Below are positions 35,667-43,393 of a stretch of DNA of 64,000 bases, piece by piece. Source of the stretch: Marinobacter sp. F4218. Lineage in GTDB: Bacteria; Pseudomonadota; Gammaproteobacteria; Pseudomonadales; Oleiphilaceae. Position 1 is the stretch's first letter, and each line of letters opens with the position of its first letter. The position numbers and the translations under genes were made by a program. The notes below the pieces were generated by a model. That model saw only the letters and a program-made list of their open reading frames with translations, did not search any database and was not told the origin of the DNA. Location of the stretch: the NCBI RefSeq assembly GCF_019443085.1, contig NZ_JAHZIL010000004.1, positions 496,001-560,000 on the forward strand. The letters run 5' to 3'.

Positions 35667-36200
35667 ATGGAACATAAAATCATCTTCGCCGGGCCTGTCG
35701 GTGCGGGTAAAACGACGGCAATAGGGGCCATCAGTGATATCGAGGTAGTCAGCACTGAAAGCAAGGCAACCGATAGCGTTTCACAACGCAAGGAAACCAC
35801 GACCGTTGCGATGGATTACGGCACTCTGAATGTCGGAGACGGGCAAAAAGTTCACCTGTACGGGACCCCTGGACAGGAGCGCTTCAGCTTTATGTGGGAC
35901 ATTGTCACGATTGGGGGGCTGGGCCTGGTCGTGTTAATCGACAATAACCGGGAGGATCCACTTGCCGACCTGGAATTCTATATTCAAGCCTTCCGCCCTT
36001 TCATTAGAAAAAGCTCTCTGGTCATTGGGGTAACCAGTATGGACAAGAAGGCCCGGCCCGGCCTTTATTCCTACCACACAAAGCTCAGTGAACTCGGAAT
36101 AAAAGCCCCGGTTTTTGAAGTCGATGCCCGCGAACGAAATGATATTTCTGTTTTGCTACAGGCGCTGTTGGCCATGCTGGACCCGGGAGTGAAGCGTTGA
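35667..36200 (+). CDS. Small Ras-like GTPase (COG2229/MglA-related)
   Basis: 177 aa; AGGAG precedes the ATG. Motifs: G1 GPVGAGKTT (residues 9-17), a Thr-rich switch I (KETTTVAMDYG), G3 replaced by LYGTPGQERF where most Ras proteins have DxAGQE, G4-like TSMDKK, and a weak G5 (EVDARE). The missing Asp in G3 is typical of the COG2229/MglA group of prokaryotic small GTPases. Such GTPases usually work with Roadblock/LC7 proteins, and two are encoded in this operon. Its last codons overlap the TTG start of the next gene. Cytoplasmic; probably a nucleotide-dependent switch. Confidence 0.88.
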   Translation: MEHKIIFAGPVGAGKTTAIGAISDIEVVSTESKATDSVSQRKETTTVAMDYGTLNVGDGQKVHLYGTPGQERFSFMWDIVTIGGLGLVVLIDNNREDPLADLEFYIQAFRPFIRKSSLVIGVTSMDKKARPGLYSYHTKLSELGIKAPVFEVDARERNDISVLLQALLAMLDPGVKR

Positions 36201-37534
36201 ATAGCTTTGAACAGGATGGGCTAACCCCATCGGTTCTTTCACTTAATGGCTTCGGTGTGGCTTTCCGAGAGAAAACCGTGCTTGCGAGTGTCGACCTCGA
36301 GGTTGCGGACCGGGAAATCACAATTCTTCTCGGACCCAGCGGAACCGGAAAGTCGACATTGCTCCGGACACTAGCCGGTTTTAACGACCCAAACCCCAAT
36401 CTCCGTACCTGGGGCAATGTAAGCTACATTGGCGACTCCCTGGGCGAGGGGGAACGGCCCGTACTTGCCGCACAGAACGCCAGAATGGTCATGGCGAGTA
36501 TCCTCGAAAACATTATTCAGGATCTCCCGGAGAGAAGGTCCCTGTCACCTATACAGCAACGTCGGCTGGCACAAAGACTTCTGAAAACCGCCGGGCTGCA
36601 GGAACTCGTTGACAGAATTGATGAGCCCGTTATCCATTTGAGCCTGGCACAACAAAGACACCTCACCACCATGCGGCTTGCAGCAACGGGAGCTCGCCTG
36701 ATGTTGCTCGACGAGCCAACTACCGGCCTGAATGATCAGGAAGCAGAGCGCCTGCTGCATTATATTGCTTCCGAGGGGCAGCGCCGCTCAATCCTCATCG
36801 CATTGCACAACCTCTCTCATGCTTCACTTATTGGCGGGCGCATGGTTCTGATTGCAGGAGGCACCGTTCATGAGTCTGCAAAAACGAGCGACTTTCTCAG
36901 GCATCCATCCAGTGAGGCAGGAAAAAGCTTTGTGAGAACCGGCTCCTGTGCCGTTGCTGCTCCCGACGCAGATCCTGAGACTCTGGCTCCTGAAACGCCA
37001 CCTCCGCCACCTCTCCCGGAGGAAGCGCGTTCCTATGTCAGCGACAGCTTCGGCCCGAGAGGTTTTCTCTGGCTCAAGAAAGGACAACTGGCAGGCACAC
37101 CCAGGCCGGGAATTGTTCAGGATCTTGAGTATGACCTCAAAGCACTGAAACGTGTTGGCATTACAACTTTAATCACACTCACCGAGACCCAACCTGACAC
37201 CGAAGCTCTGGCCGAGTACGGGATCGAAAATATCTGGTCGCCATTCCAGGATATGGCGGCCCCTTCAATTACCCAGGCTGCAGGCCTCTGCAAAATGATA
37301 CAGAAACTCTGCGATGAGGGCGGCGTCGTTGCTGTCCATTGCAGGGCCGGCCTCGGTCGCACCGGAACCATACTTGCCTGCTGCCTGATCTGGGAAGGCA
37401 AGGCGGCACTCGATTCTCTGGAAACAGTCCGCCGTATCGAGCCCCGCTGGGTTCAGTCCGAAGCACAAGTGGAATTCCTGGAGAAATTTGCCCTGTTTTT
37501 GAACGAACGGGTAAGAAACACGCAGGCATCCTGA
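36197..37534 (+). CDS. Fusion of ABC-type ATPase and dual-specificity/tyrosine phosphatase
   Basis: 445 aa from TTG 36197, overlapping the GTPase stop by 3 bases, with GGGAG upstream. Residues 1-240 are an ABC-transporter-type ATPase: Walker A GPSGTGKST (46-54), a signature degenerate at LSLAQ (148-152) instead of LSGGQ, Walker B LMLLDEP (168-174), H-loop H204. A Pro-rich linker (about 255-280, PPPPPLP) follows. Residues 285-445 are a cysteine phosphatase with HCRAGLGRTG (381-390, nucleophile C382) and a candidate general acid D352. No permease gene is nearby, so transport is not evident. The phosphatase could act on a Ser/Thr/Tyr phosphoprotein or phosphoinositide-like substrate. An ABC-DSP fusion is unusual. 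Confidence 0.85.
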   Translation: MNSFEQDGLTPSVLSLNGFGVAFREKTVLASVDLEVADREITILLGPSGTGKSTLLRTLAGFNDPNPNLRTWGNVSYIGDSLGEGERPVLAAQNARMVMASILENIIQDLPERRSLSPIQQRRLAQRLLKTAGLQELVDRIDEPVIHLSLAQQRHLTTMRLAATGARLMLLDEPTTGLNDQEAERLLHYIASEGQRRSILIALHNLSHASLIGGRMVLIAGGTVHESAKTSDFLRHPSSEAGKSFVRTGSCAVAAPDADPETLAPETPPPPPLPEEARSYVSDSFGPRGFLWLKKGQLAGTPRPGIVQDLEYDLKALKRVGITTLITLTETQPDTEALAEYGIENIWSPFQDMAAPSITQAAGLCKMIQKLCDEGGVVAVHCRAGLGRTGTILACCLIWEGKAALDSLETVRRIEPRWVQSEAQVEFLEKFALFLNERVRNTQAS

Positions 37535-37572
37535 CAGATCCTGTGAAAACTAAAAGATGAGGAGAACAACGA

Positions 37573-37980
37573 ATGTCCGACCTTGATAACGCTATTCAGC
37601 AAGCTATATCAACCATTCCGGAGTGCCTTGCCGGTGGCTACGTAGATCTGTCCAGCGGGATGCTTCTCGGTATTAAAACCGTGGACTCACACCCTGAGGA
37701 AGTACTTGAAATGCTCGCGGCAGCAACTGCCGACCTGTTCCAGGGTCCTAACGTCGTCAGCATCGAAAATATGTTCAAGAAAGCCCGAGGCTTGCCACTT
37801 GACGACTTCCATTACTTCCAGGAAATCATTGTTAACAGCGAAAACCTGATTCACGTGTTCATGCGAACCAAAGAAAACCAGGACCACGTTGTGACCTTTG
37901 TCTGTCGCAAAACAGCCAACCTGGGCATGGTAATTACAAAAGCCCGCAGCGCTCTACCAAAAGTTGAAGCAGCACTGTAA
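37573..37980 (+). CDS. Roadblock/LC7-like protein (first copy)
   Basis: 135 aa; GGAG precedes the ATG. The pattern fits the Roadblock/LC7 (MglB-like) fold: N-terminal helix (DLDNAIQQAISTIPE), a beta hairpin (AGGYVDLSSGMLLGIK), a central helix (EVLEMLAAATADLF), then strands (FHYFQEIIVNSENLIHVFMR) and a final helix. Prokaryotic Roadblock proteins bind small GTPases and act as GAPs or platforms. Divergent, so identification rests on layout and context. It is 39 bases after the ABC-phosphatase gene. Confidence 0.7.
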   Translation: MSDLDNAIQQAISTIPECLAGGYVDLSSGMLLGIKTVDSHPEEVLEMLAAATADLFQGPNVVSIENMFKKARGLPLDDFHYFQEIIVNSENLIHVFMRTKENQDHVVTFVCRKTANLGMVITKARSALPKVEAAL

Positions 37981-37984
37981 CTCA

Positions 37985-38013
37985 TCTGCCGGCCGGGCTT
38001 ACGCTCGGCCAGG
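37985..38013 (+). repeat. Hairpin between the two Roadblock genes
   Basis: Imperfect inverted repeat with arms TGCCGGCCG and CGGCC-A-GGCA around a short loop, in the 69-base gap between the two Roadblock-like genes. No U run, so it is likely an mRNA-stabilising or processing structure rather than a terminator. Confidence 0.4.
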
Positions 38014-38049
38014 CAACTCCTCCAGTGAGCTATTAAACAGGAATAACGG

Positions 38050-38457
38050 ATGACCGCCGAGATTAATTCCGGGCAAAATCACCCGAAAGCGAGTGCTGCA
38101 AGGTCGATTTTGAGAGAGTTAAACGCTTCCTCAGATGACATAGAAGCCTCAGCCACAATGACAACCGACGGTTACATCATTGGTGCTGTACTGAGTAAAG
38201 ATACTGATCAAGACCGGTTTGCGGCAATGTGTGCATCTCTACTCGCATTGGCTGAAAAGGCTGCGGACGAGATCGCCCGAGGCCAGATGAAGCAACTTTT
38301 AATAGAAGGATCTCAGGGACTGATGCTTTTGGTAAGGGCCGGCGGAGACAAGGTTCTCGCGGTGGCTGCAAAACCAACCGTCAATCTCGGACGCATCTTT
38401 CTTGAGGCACGCAAATCTGCCACAAAAATTGACCAACTCATCGGTAACGAATACTGA
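38050..38457 (+). CDS. Roadblock/LC7 domain protein (second copy)
   Basis: 135 aa; AGGAATAA upstream of the ATG. Clearer Roadblock/LC7 pattern than the first copy: helix (ARSILRELNASSDDIEAS), strand pair (ATMTTDGYIIGAVL), central helix (AMCASLLALAEKAADEI), then GQMKQLLIEGSQGLMLLVRAG and KVLAVAAKPTVNLGRIFLEARK, the last matching the end of MglB-type domains. It probably forms homodimers or a heterodimer with the first copy and engages the GTPase of the operon. Confidence 0.85.
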   Translation: MTAEINSGQNHPKASAARSILRELNASSDDIEASATMTTDGYIIGAVLSKDTDQDRFAAMCASLLALAEKAADEIARGQMKQLLIEGSQGLMLLVRAGGDKVLAVAAKPTVNLGRIFLEARKSATKIDQLIGNEY

Positions 38458-38473
38458 AGCATGAGCAATAGCA

Positions 38474-39337
38474 ATGTTTAAAGTTGAATATCTGGGAAGC
38501 CATTATAACTGTGGGTCAGAGGAGACAATACTTGAGGCTATGCTCCGGCAAGGTGTGAAATTTCCATTTTCATGCCGCAAAGGCTCCTGTCACGCCTGCA
38601 TCCATATTGCCGAAAAGGGGTCGCTTCCCCCTGACTCTCAGAAAGGATTAAGTAGCGAGCAGGTCGATGAGGGGTTCTTTCTTCCCTGTGTCTGCAAACC
38701 GACAGACTCGCTCTCGATTATTCCAGGAAACAAAAGAACCCTGAATAAAAAGCTGCCCGCTGGTGCCTCTGAGGGTGGCACATTTTTATCGCCTGACCCT
38801 GAAATGTGGGAAGCATTGGACGATGGTCGCGTGCTGGCTGAGATTCTGGAAGATTTCTACACAGAGGCTTTTTCAGATGAAAGGCTTTCTCCCTTTTTTC
38901 ACGGCGTAACCCAGCAACGCGCTCAAGAAAAACAGTACCTCTTCCTCCGACAAAAATTTACCGGAGAAAAAGTCTATTTCGGAGACAGGCCAAAAAATGC
39001 CCACCATTGGATGGTCATATCCAACGATCTTTTCGATTACCGAGAGTCGTTGATGATGGAATGCCTGAAACGCCATAACTTGCCTGAACACTTGATAGAG
39101 CGTTGGCGCAGTCTGGAAAACAGCTTTCGTGGGGATATTGTCAAGGATGAGCCCTGGAATCGAAAAATAGGCGATATCGAAATGCCCGTATCGGGTTACG
39201 GAGAAGTCACGCTGGAAATCGGGTCACTCTGCGATAGCTGCAATGCTGAGATACAAGAGGGCACAACCGTGCGATATCATCTTCGCTTGGGGACTCTTTA
39301 CTGCCCCAACTGCATGAATTCGCCTGTGGAGGGCTGA
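38474..39337 (+). CDS. [2Fe-2S] ferredoxin-truncated globin-CxxC/CxxC fusion
   Basis: 287 aa. Residues 1-90 are a plant-type ferredoxin with C34, C39, C42 (SCRKGSCHAC) and C72 or C74 as the cluster ligands. Residues about 108-225 resemble a truncated haemoglobin: the helix B/C-like segment EILEDFYTEAFSDERLSPFF, the FGDRPKNAHHWMVIS stretch with H177/H178 (candidate proximal haem ligand), and a final helix. Residues 250-283 hold two CxxC pairs (CDSC 253-256, CPNC 277-280), likely a zinc or iron knuckle. The combination predicts an electron-fed O2- or NO-binding protein. Last gene of the operon; the SD is weak. Confidence 0.83.
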   Translation: MFKVEYLGSHYNCGSEETILEAMLRQGVKFPFSCRKGSCHACIHIAEKGSLPPDSQKGLSSEQVDEGFFLPCVCKPTDSLSIIPGNKRTLNKKLPAGASEGGTFLSPDPEMWEALDDGRVLAEILEDFYTEAFSDERLSPFFHGVTQQRAQEKQYLFLRQKFTGEKVYFGDRPKNAHHWMVISNDLFDYRESLMMECLKRHNLPEHLIERWRSLENSFRGDIVKDEPWNRKIGDIEMPVSGYGEVTLEIGSLCDSCNAEIQEGTTVRYHLRLGTLYCPNCMNSPVEG

Positions 39338-39383
39338 CCTGACCATTGAGTGCCGTAATAAGCTCCCAAGCCCATCTTCTTAG

Positions 39384-41285
39384 TCATTCGAGTAAACCCA
39401 GCAAATAATCGGATAACCTCTGGTAGCCATACTCCACGCGAGCATAGACTCCCGAAGGTGCTTCCTCAAATTCCCGCCCGCAGGCCCGGGCACCGCTGTA
39501 TTTCTTCAGATAAGCTTCTTCGATTAGGTTGGGCTGCCCGGCCTCGAAGGTGCCTTCGCCCACCGGCGGATAATACATCACCCATTCGAAACTTCCGTCG
39601 GCGTCGACGTTGGTCAGGCTGGCCGATGCCGGGTCCAGGAAACCATACCGGAGCGGACGTTTGAGCGTGAGGCGGTCTTCAGGCCCCGGATATGCAAATT
39701 CCCTCGCATCAAATTCCAGCGCGAGATCCACAAAACTAGCGGGCTGGGGCGAATACCCCGAAAAGTCATAACCCTGAGCCGCACTGACGACCAGATCCAT
39801 GCCAACGGCCTCCTGCGCCACCGTGCAGTCAGTCAGGGCTTCACTGAAGGTCAGCGCTTCGAGCTCTGAGCCGCTTTCGCTCAACCGGTAACCGGGAAAG
39901 CCGGCCGTGGCGTTTGCCTCTTGCGGCTCCAGCGTTCGGGTAAGCATGGAGCCACCGGGCTGGGGGATTTGAGCAACCAGCTCGGCCAGACTGCCATCCT
40001 GCATCGTCCAGCTATAAGTGACTTCCGGATTGCCACCCAGCTCGCTGGACCCCGCAAAAATACCCTCCTGATCGTGACAGGTGGTCGTTGTCTCGAAATA
40101 GATGCGGTTATTCACCCAATCAAACTCAAGACGCTCATCAACGCCGGCGTTGGCGAAGTTAATCCGGCTCTGGGCCGACAAAGCAGCAGACGGCAGCCAC
40201 TGGGTACCGAGATTGGCGACATAACCACCCGCCGAAATCAGCCGCGCCAGCTCGGGCATCGAAGGGGACAGGCAGCCCTCGGCAGAGACGGACTTGATGC
40301 GCCCATCTTCGCTGTAGTCAAAGGCCAGTTCGGCCGATATCTGCAGGTCCGAGAGGTTGGCTGGCAAGGTATCAGATCGCTCCGGCTGCGCGAAAACCCG
40401 CTGCAGGGTGAGCAACGTCGGATCACTCAGCGCCAGTGGAACCTCCGGCAGAACCAGCGAATCGATATCAACGTTGGCGAAATCACCATTCGCGGCGTCG
40501 TTCACGATACCGATCACCTGATTTGCATTCTGGACCAGGGAAATACCAAGAAGGAAAGCCGCCTGAGGGCTCAGGTACCGTTCGGTACCGTCGCTGCCGG
40601 GCGCAGCCAGAAGGTGGTTGTACTCCTGGGGCACCTGACTGGCCATGAATCGCGCCAGGGCACGGGCATAGGCGTGTGCCTGATCGTCACCGGCGAGGAC
40701 GTAATCCCGAACCAGATTGAGGTCGACCAAACTGGCATCCAGGTCCTCCCCTGCCCCTTCCGGCAGGCCAGCCAATCCCCGGAACCTTGCCAGCGTGGTC
40801 AGCGGAGTGATATTGCGGAGCCCCGGCGATGCCGACATCATGAAGGCATCGGTAACGACCAAGTCACCGGCCCGGGTCTCCTCCAGTGTCTGCCCCGGGA
40901 TCGCCAAGGCGATCAAGGGGTAGTCCCGGGGATCCAGATCAGGTCCGACAACGGGGTCAACCGACAGCTCGGATACGTCCAGGGAAAACGCACCACCCGC
41001 CCCGCTCATGGCCGTTGGTTCGCCCGACTCCAGAACCACATCAGCGCCATTTTCCAGGGTGATAATCAGCGGCCCGGCGGTGTACTGGCCATCCCGATCC
41101 ATATCCAGCCAGACCCGTGCATTTTTCAGGTAGCCATCGATAACCTTGCCCGTATAGGCCGCAGATTCGCTGTATTCAGCACCATCAAAATCTCTGCCAT
41201 CCACGGGCAGCTGATCGGATTCCTCACCGCAACCGGTCAGGGTGAGCGTGAGAGCGAAGACGGAGAGACTCGGGAGGCGTTTCAT
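39384..41285 (-). CDS. Large putative lipoprotein, unknown
   Basis: 633 aa. Lipoprotein signal peptide with lipobox LTGC (C19); no Asp at +2, so outer-membrane sorting is expected. Mature part: KVIDGYLKNARVWLDMDRDGQY, a motif common in bacterial secreted proteins with a carboxypeptidase-regulatory-like beta fold, then helical and beta-rich regions without a recognised catalytic site. Four or more Cys residues (for example CLSPS, TTTCHDQ, TDCTV, RACGRE) could form disulfides in the periplasm. Low-Lys, acidic composition. Function not known. Confidence 0.75.
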   Translation of the reverse strand: MKRLPSLSVFALTLTLTGCGEESDQLPVDGRDFDGAEYSESAAYTGKVIDGYLKNARVWLDMDRDGQYTAGPLIITLENGADVVLESGEPTAMSGAGGAFSLDVSELSVDPVVGPDLDPRDYPLIALAIPGQTLEETRAGDLVVTDAFMMSASPGLRNITPLTTLARFRGLAGLPEGAGEDLDASLVDLNLVRDYVLAGDDQAHAYARALARFMASQVPQEYNHLLAAPGSDGTERYLSPQAAFLLGISLVQNANQVIGIVNDAANGDFANVDIDSLVLPEVPLALSDPTLLTLQRVFAQPERSDTLPANLSDLQISAELAFDYSEDGRIKSVSAEGCLSPSMPELARLISAGGYVANLGTQWLPSAALSAQSRINFANAGVDERLEFDWVNNRIYFETTTTCHDQEGIFAGSSELGGNPEVTYSWTMQDGSLAELVAQIPQPGGSMLTRTLEPQEANATAGFPGYRLSESGSELEALTFSEALTDCTVAQEAVGMDLVVSAAQGYDFSGYSPQPASFVDLALEFDAREFAYPGPEDRLTLKRPLRYGFLDPASASLTNVDADGSFEWVMYYPPVGEGTFEAGQPNLIEEAYLKKYSGARACGREFEEAPSGVYARVEYGYQRLSDYLLGLLE

Positions 41286-41402
41286 CGCGGCAACCGTTTA
41301 TCCTTGTTAGAGGTTGTGCCGCTACTTTAGGGGATGTGGAGATCGGAGACCTTGATAGGTTTGGCAATTTGTAAACTTTGGTAACGCATTCGCAGCGACG
41401 GC

Positions 41403-41433
41403 GGGTCCCGGCGGCTTGACACCGCCGGGACCC
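41403..41433. terminator. Strong GC-rich stem after acyl-CoA dehydrogenase
   Basis: Perfect 12-bp inverted repeat (41403-41414 and 41422-41433) with loop CTTGACA, ending 8 bases from the acyl-CoA dehydrogenase stop. No U tract on either strand, so either a factor-assisted terminator or a 3'-protecting stem. Confidence 0.5.
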
Positions 41434-41440
41434 AGGCGCT

Positions 41441-42580
41441 TCAGAAGGAGCGGGCCACGATTTCTTTCATGATCTCGTTGGTGCCGGCATAGATGCGCTG
41501 GACACGGGAATCGGCCCAGGCCCGAGCGATCGGGTATTCCCACATGTAACCGTAGCCACCGTGAAGCTGAACGCACTCATCCATGACCTTGCACTGCAAA
41601 TCCGTGGTGAGCTGCTTGAGCATGGCCGCCGTCGGAATATCCAGTTTCCTCTCGAGATGAAGTTCCAGGCAGCGGTCGGTGAAAACGCGGGCCGCGGTAA
41701 TCTCAGCCTTCATTTCCGCCATCTTGAACCGGGTATTCTGGAACTTGATGACCGGCTTGCCGAATGCCTTACGCTCTTTCACGTAATCCAGCGTCCATTG
41801 CCACGCCGCTTCAGCGGCAGCCACGGCCGAGAGTGCAACCTGGAGGCGCTCAGCCGGCAGCTCCTGCATGAGCTGGAAGAAACCCTGGCCTTCCATGGAC
41901 CCCAACAGGTGGGTAACCGGCACCTTCACATCCTGGAAGAACAGCTCGGAGGTATCCTGAGCTTTCATACCAACCTTGTTCAGGTTCTGGCCTTTTTCAA
42001 ATCCTTCCCAGGCGGCCTCAACCAGCAGCAGGCTGGTGCCCTTGGCCCCCTCTTTCGGGTCGGTCTTGGCAACCACAATAACCAGGTCGGCCAGCTGGCC
42101 GTTGGTGATAAAGGTCTTGGAGCCATTCAACACATAGTGATCACCGTTTTTGACCGCTGTGGTTTTCACACCCTGAAGGTCGGTCCCGGCACCGGGTTCG
42201 GTCATGGCAATGGCGGTGATCATTTCGCCGGATACCAGCTTCGGCAGATAGTGCTGCTTCTGCTCTTCCGAGCCGTAATTGAGGATATAGGGCGCTACGA
42301 TGTCCGAATGCAGGCCCCAGCCGATACCCGACAGACCCGCCCGAGACACCTCTTCCATTACCACGGCACTGTAGCGAAAGTCCGCGCCGGCGCCGCCGTA
42401 CTCCTCGGGCGTAGTGGGGCACAGGAAACCGAGCTCCCCTGCTTTCTGCCAGAGTTCACGGCTGACCTGGCCGTCCTTCTCCCATTGCTCATGGTATGGC
42501 ACCGCTTCCTGCTCAAGAAACTTGCGGACGGAATCGCGAAAGCCTTCTAGATCGGCATCGAAGAGCGTACGTGGAATCAT
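41441..42580 (-). CDS. Acyl-CoA dehydrogenase
   Basis: 379 aa from ATG 42580 (GAGG 6 bases upstream; a longer reading to 42625 is not preferred). FAD flavoprotein of beta-oxidation or amino-acid catabolism. N-terminal helical domain, the MTEPGAGTDLQG signature (about 125-136), and the C-terminal helical domain with QLHGGYGYMWEYPIARAWADSRVQRIYAGTNEIMKEI. The catalytic base is probably the Glu in the AGTNEI segment, as in medium/long-chain enzymes (E in GTNEI). No electron-transfer or thiolase genes adjacent; substrate not determined. Confidence 0.93.
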   Translation of the reverse strand: MIPRTLFDADLEGFRDSVRKFLEQEAVPYHEQWEKDGQVSRELWQKAGELGFLCPTTPEEYGGAGADFRYSAVVMEEVSRAGLSGIGWGLHSDIVAPYILNYGSEEQKQHYLPKLVSGEMITAIAMTEPGAGTDLQGVKTTAVKNGDHYVLNGSKTFITNGQLADLVIVVAKTDPKEGAKGTSLLLVEAAWEGFEKGQNLNKVGMKAQDTSELFFQDVKVPVTHLLGSMEGQGFFQLMQELPAERLQVALSAVAAAEAAWQWTLDYVKERKAFGKPVIKFQNTRFKMAEMKAEITAARVFTDRCLELHLERKLDIPTAAMLKQLTTDLQCKVMDECVQLHGGYGYMWEYPIARAWADSRVQRIYAGTNEIMKEIVARSF

Positions 42581-42702
42581 CGTGAACCTCGGTGGATAAC
42601 CTGTGTTGTGTTTGTCGTCCACCAAGTCTCGGCCGGGAGGCCCGTTCGCTCAATGATGAAAACCATCAATCGCGCTGACCAAAACCATCGCCGGGGGCAG
42701 GA

Positions 42703-43356
42703 TCAGGTTGATGCGTTGCGCTTGGCTTGCGCTCGTTCCTCGCCCCAGCGAGGCATCAGATCCTGGGAAATTTCGAGATGATCCAGCACACGGGCTACCA
42801 CAAAATCCACCAGATCCTGCACCGATGCCGGCTTGTGGTAGAAACCGGGGCTGGCCGGCATGATCACGGCACCCATCCGGTTCAGCTTCAGCATGTTTTC
42901 CAGATGAACCTCGGAAAACGGTGCTTCCCTCGGCACCAGGATCAACTGCCGACGCTCTTTCAGAGCCACATCACCGGCCCGCTCGATGAGGTTGTTGCTG
43001 GCGCCTGTGGCAAGAGCGGAGAGGGTGCCGGTGCTGCAGGGGCAGATCACCAGGGGCGCTTTTTCACCTGAGCCCGACGCCGGAGGTGCAAACCAGTCTT
43101 CCCGGCCGAACACCAGCACCTGCCCCGGATCCGCCTGCGCCCACTCGGTCAGGGTTGCCTGCATCCCGGGCGGCGTGCCCGGCAGTTTCAGATCGGTTTC
43201 TGTGGCAATAACCACCTGCGCCGCCCGGCTGATCATGACATGAACCCGACAGCCGGCCGCAACCAGACATTGCAGGAGACGCAACCCATACTGGGCACCG
43301 GACGCGCCGGTGAACGCCAGATTGATGGTTCGCGCCTGCGGGGAATGCTCGGTCAT
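42703..43356 (-). CDS. ubiX: Flavin prenyltransferase UbiX
   Basis: 217 aa. It makes prenylated FMN, the cofactor for the UbiD decarboxylase of ubiquinone synthesis. Signatures: [16 protein letters not shown] (FMN-binding GASG), [32 protein letters not shown] and [17 protein letters not shown], and the C-terminal [21 protein letters not shown]. Placed next to mpl, the order mpl-ubiX seen in Pseudomonas; transcription proceeds from mpl into ubiX. Confidence 0.96.
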   Translation of the reverse strand: MTEHSPQARTINLAFTGASGAQYGLRLLQCLVAAGCRVHVMISRAAQVVIATETDLKLPGTPPGMQATLTEWAQADPGQVLVFGREDWFAPPASGSGEKAPLVICPCSTGTLSALATGASNNLIERAGDVALKERRQLILVPREAPFSEVHLENMLKLNRMGAVIMPASPGFYHKPASVQDLVDFVVARVLDHLEISQDLMPRWGEERAQAKRNAST

Positions 43357-43393
43357 GGCTCAGCCCTGGGTAGAGGAAAGGAACACTGGAATA

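Noticed and set aside
39921-41330. 469-codon plus-strand frame opposite the lipoprotein gene
   Set aside because: The minus-strand reading has a clear lipobox signal peptide and protein-like content; the plus frame is Gly/Arg/Gln-rich shadow sequence.
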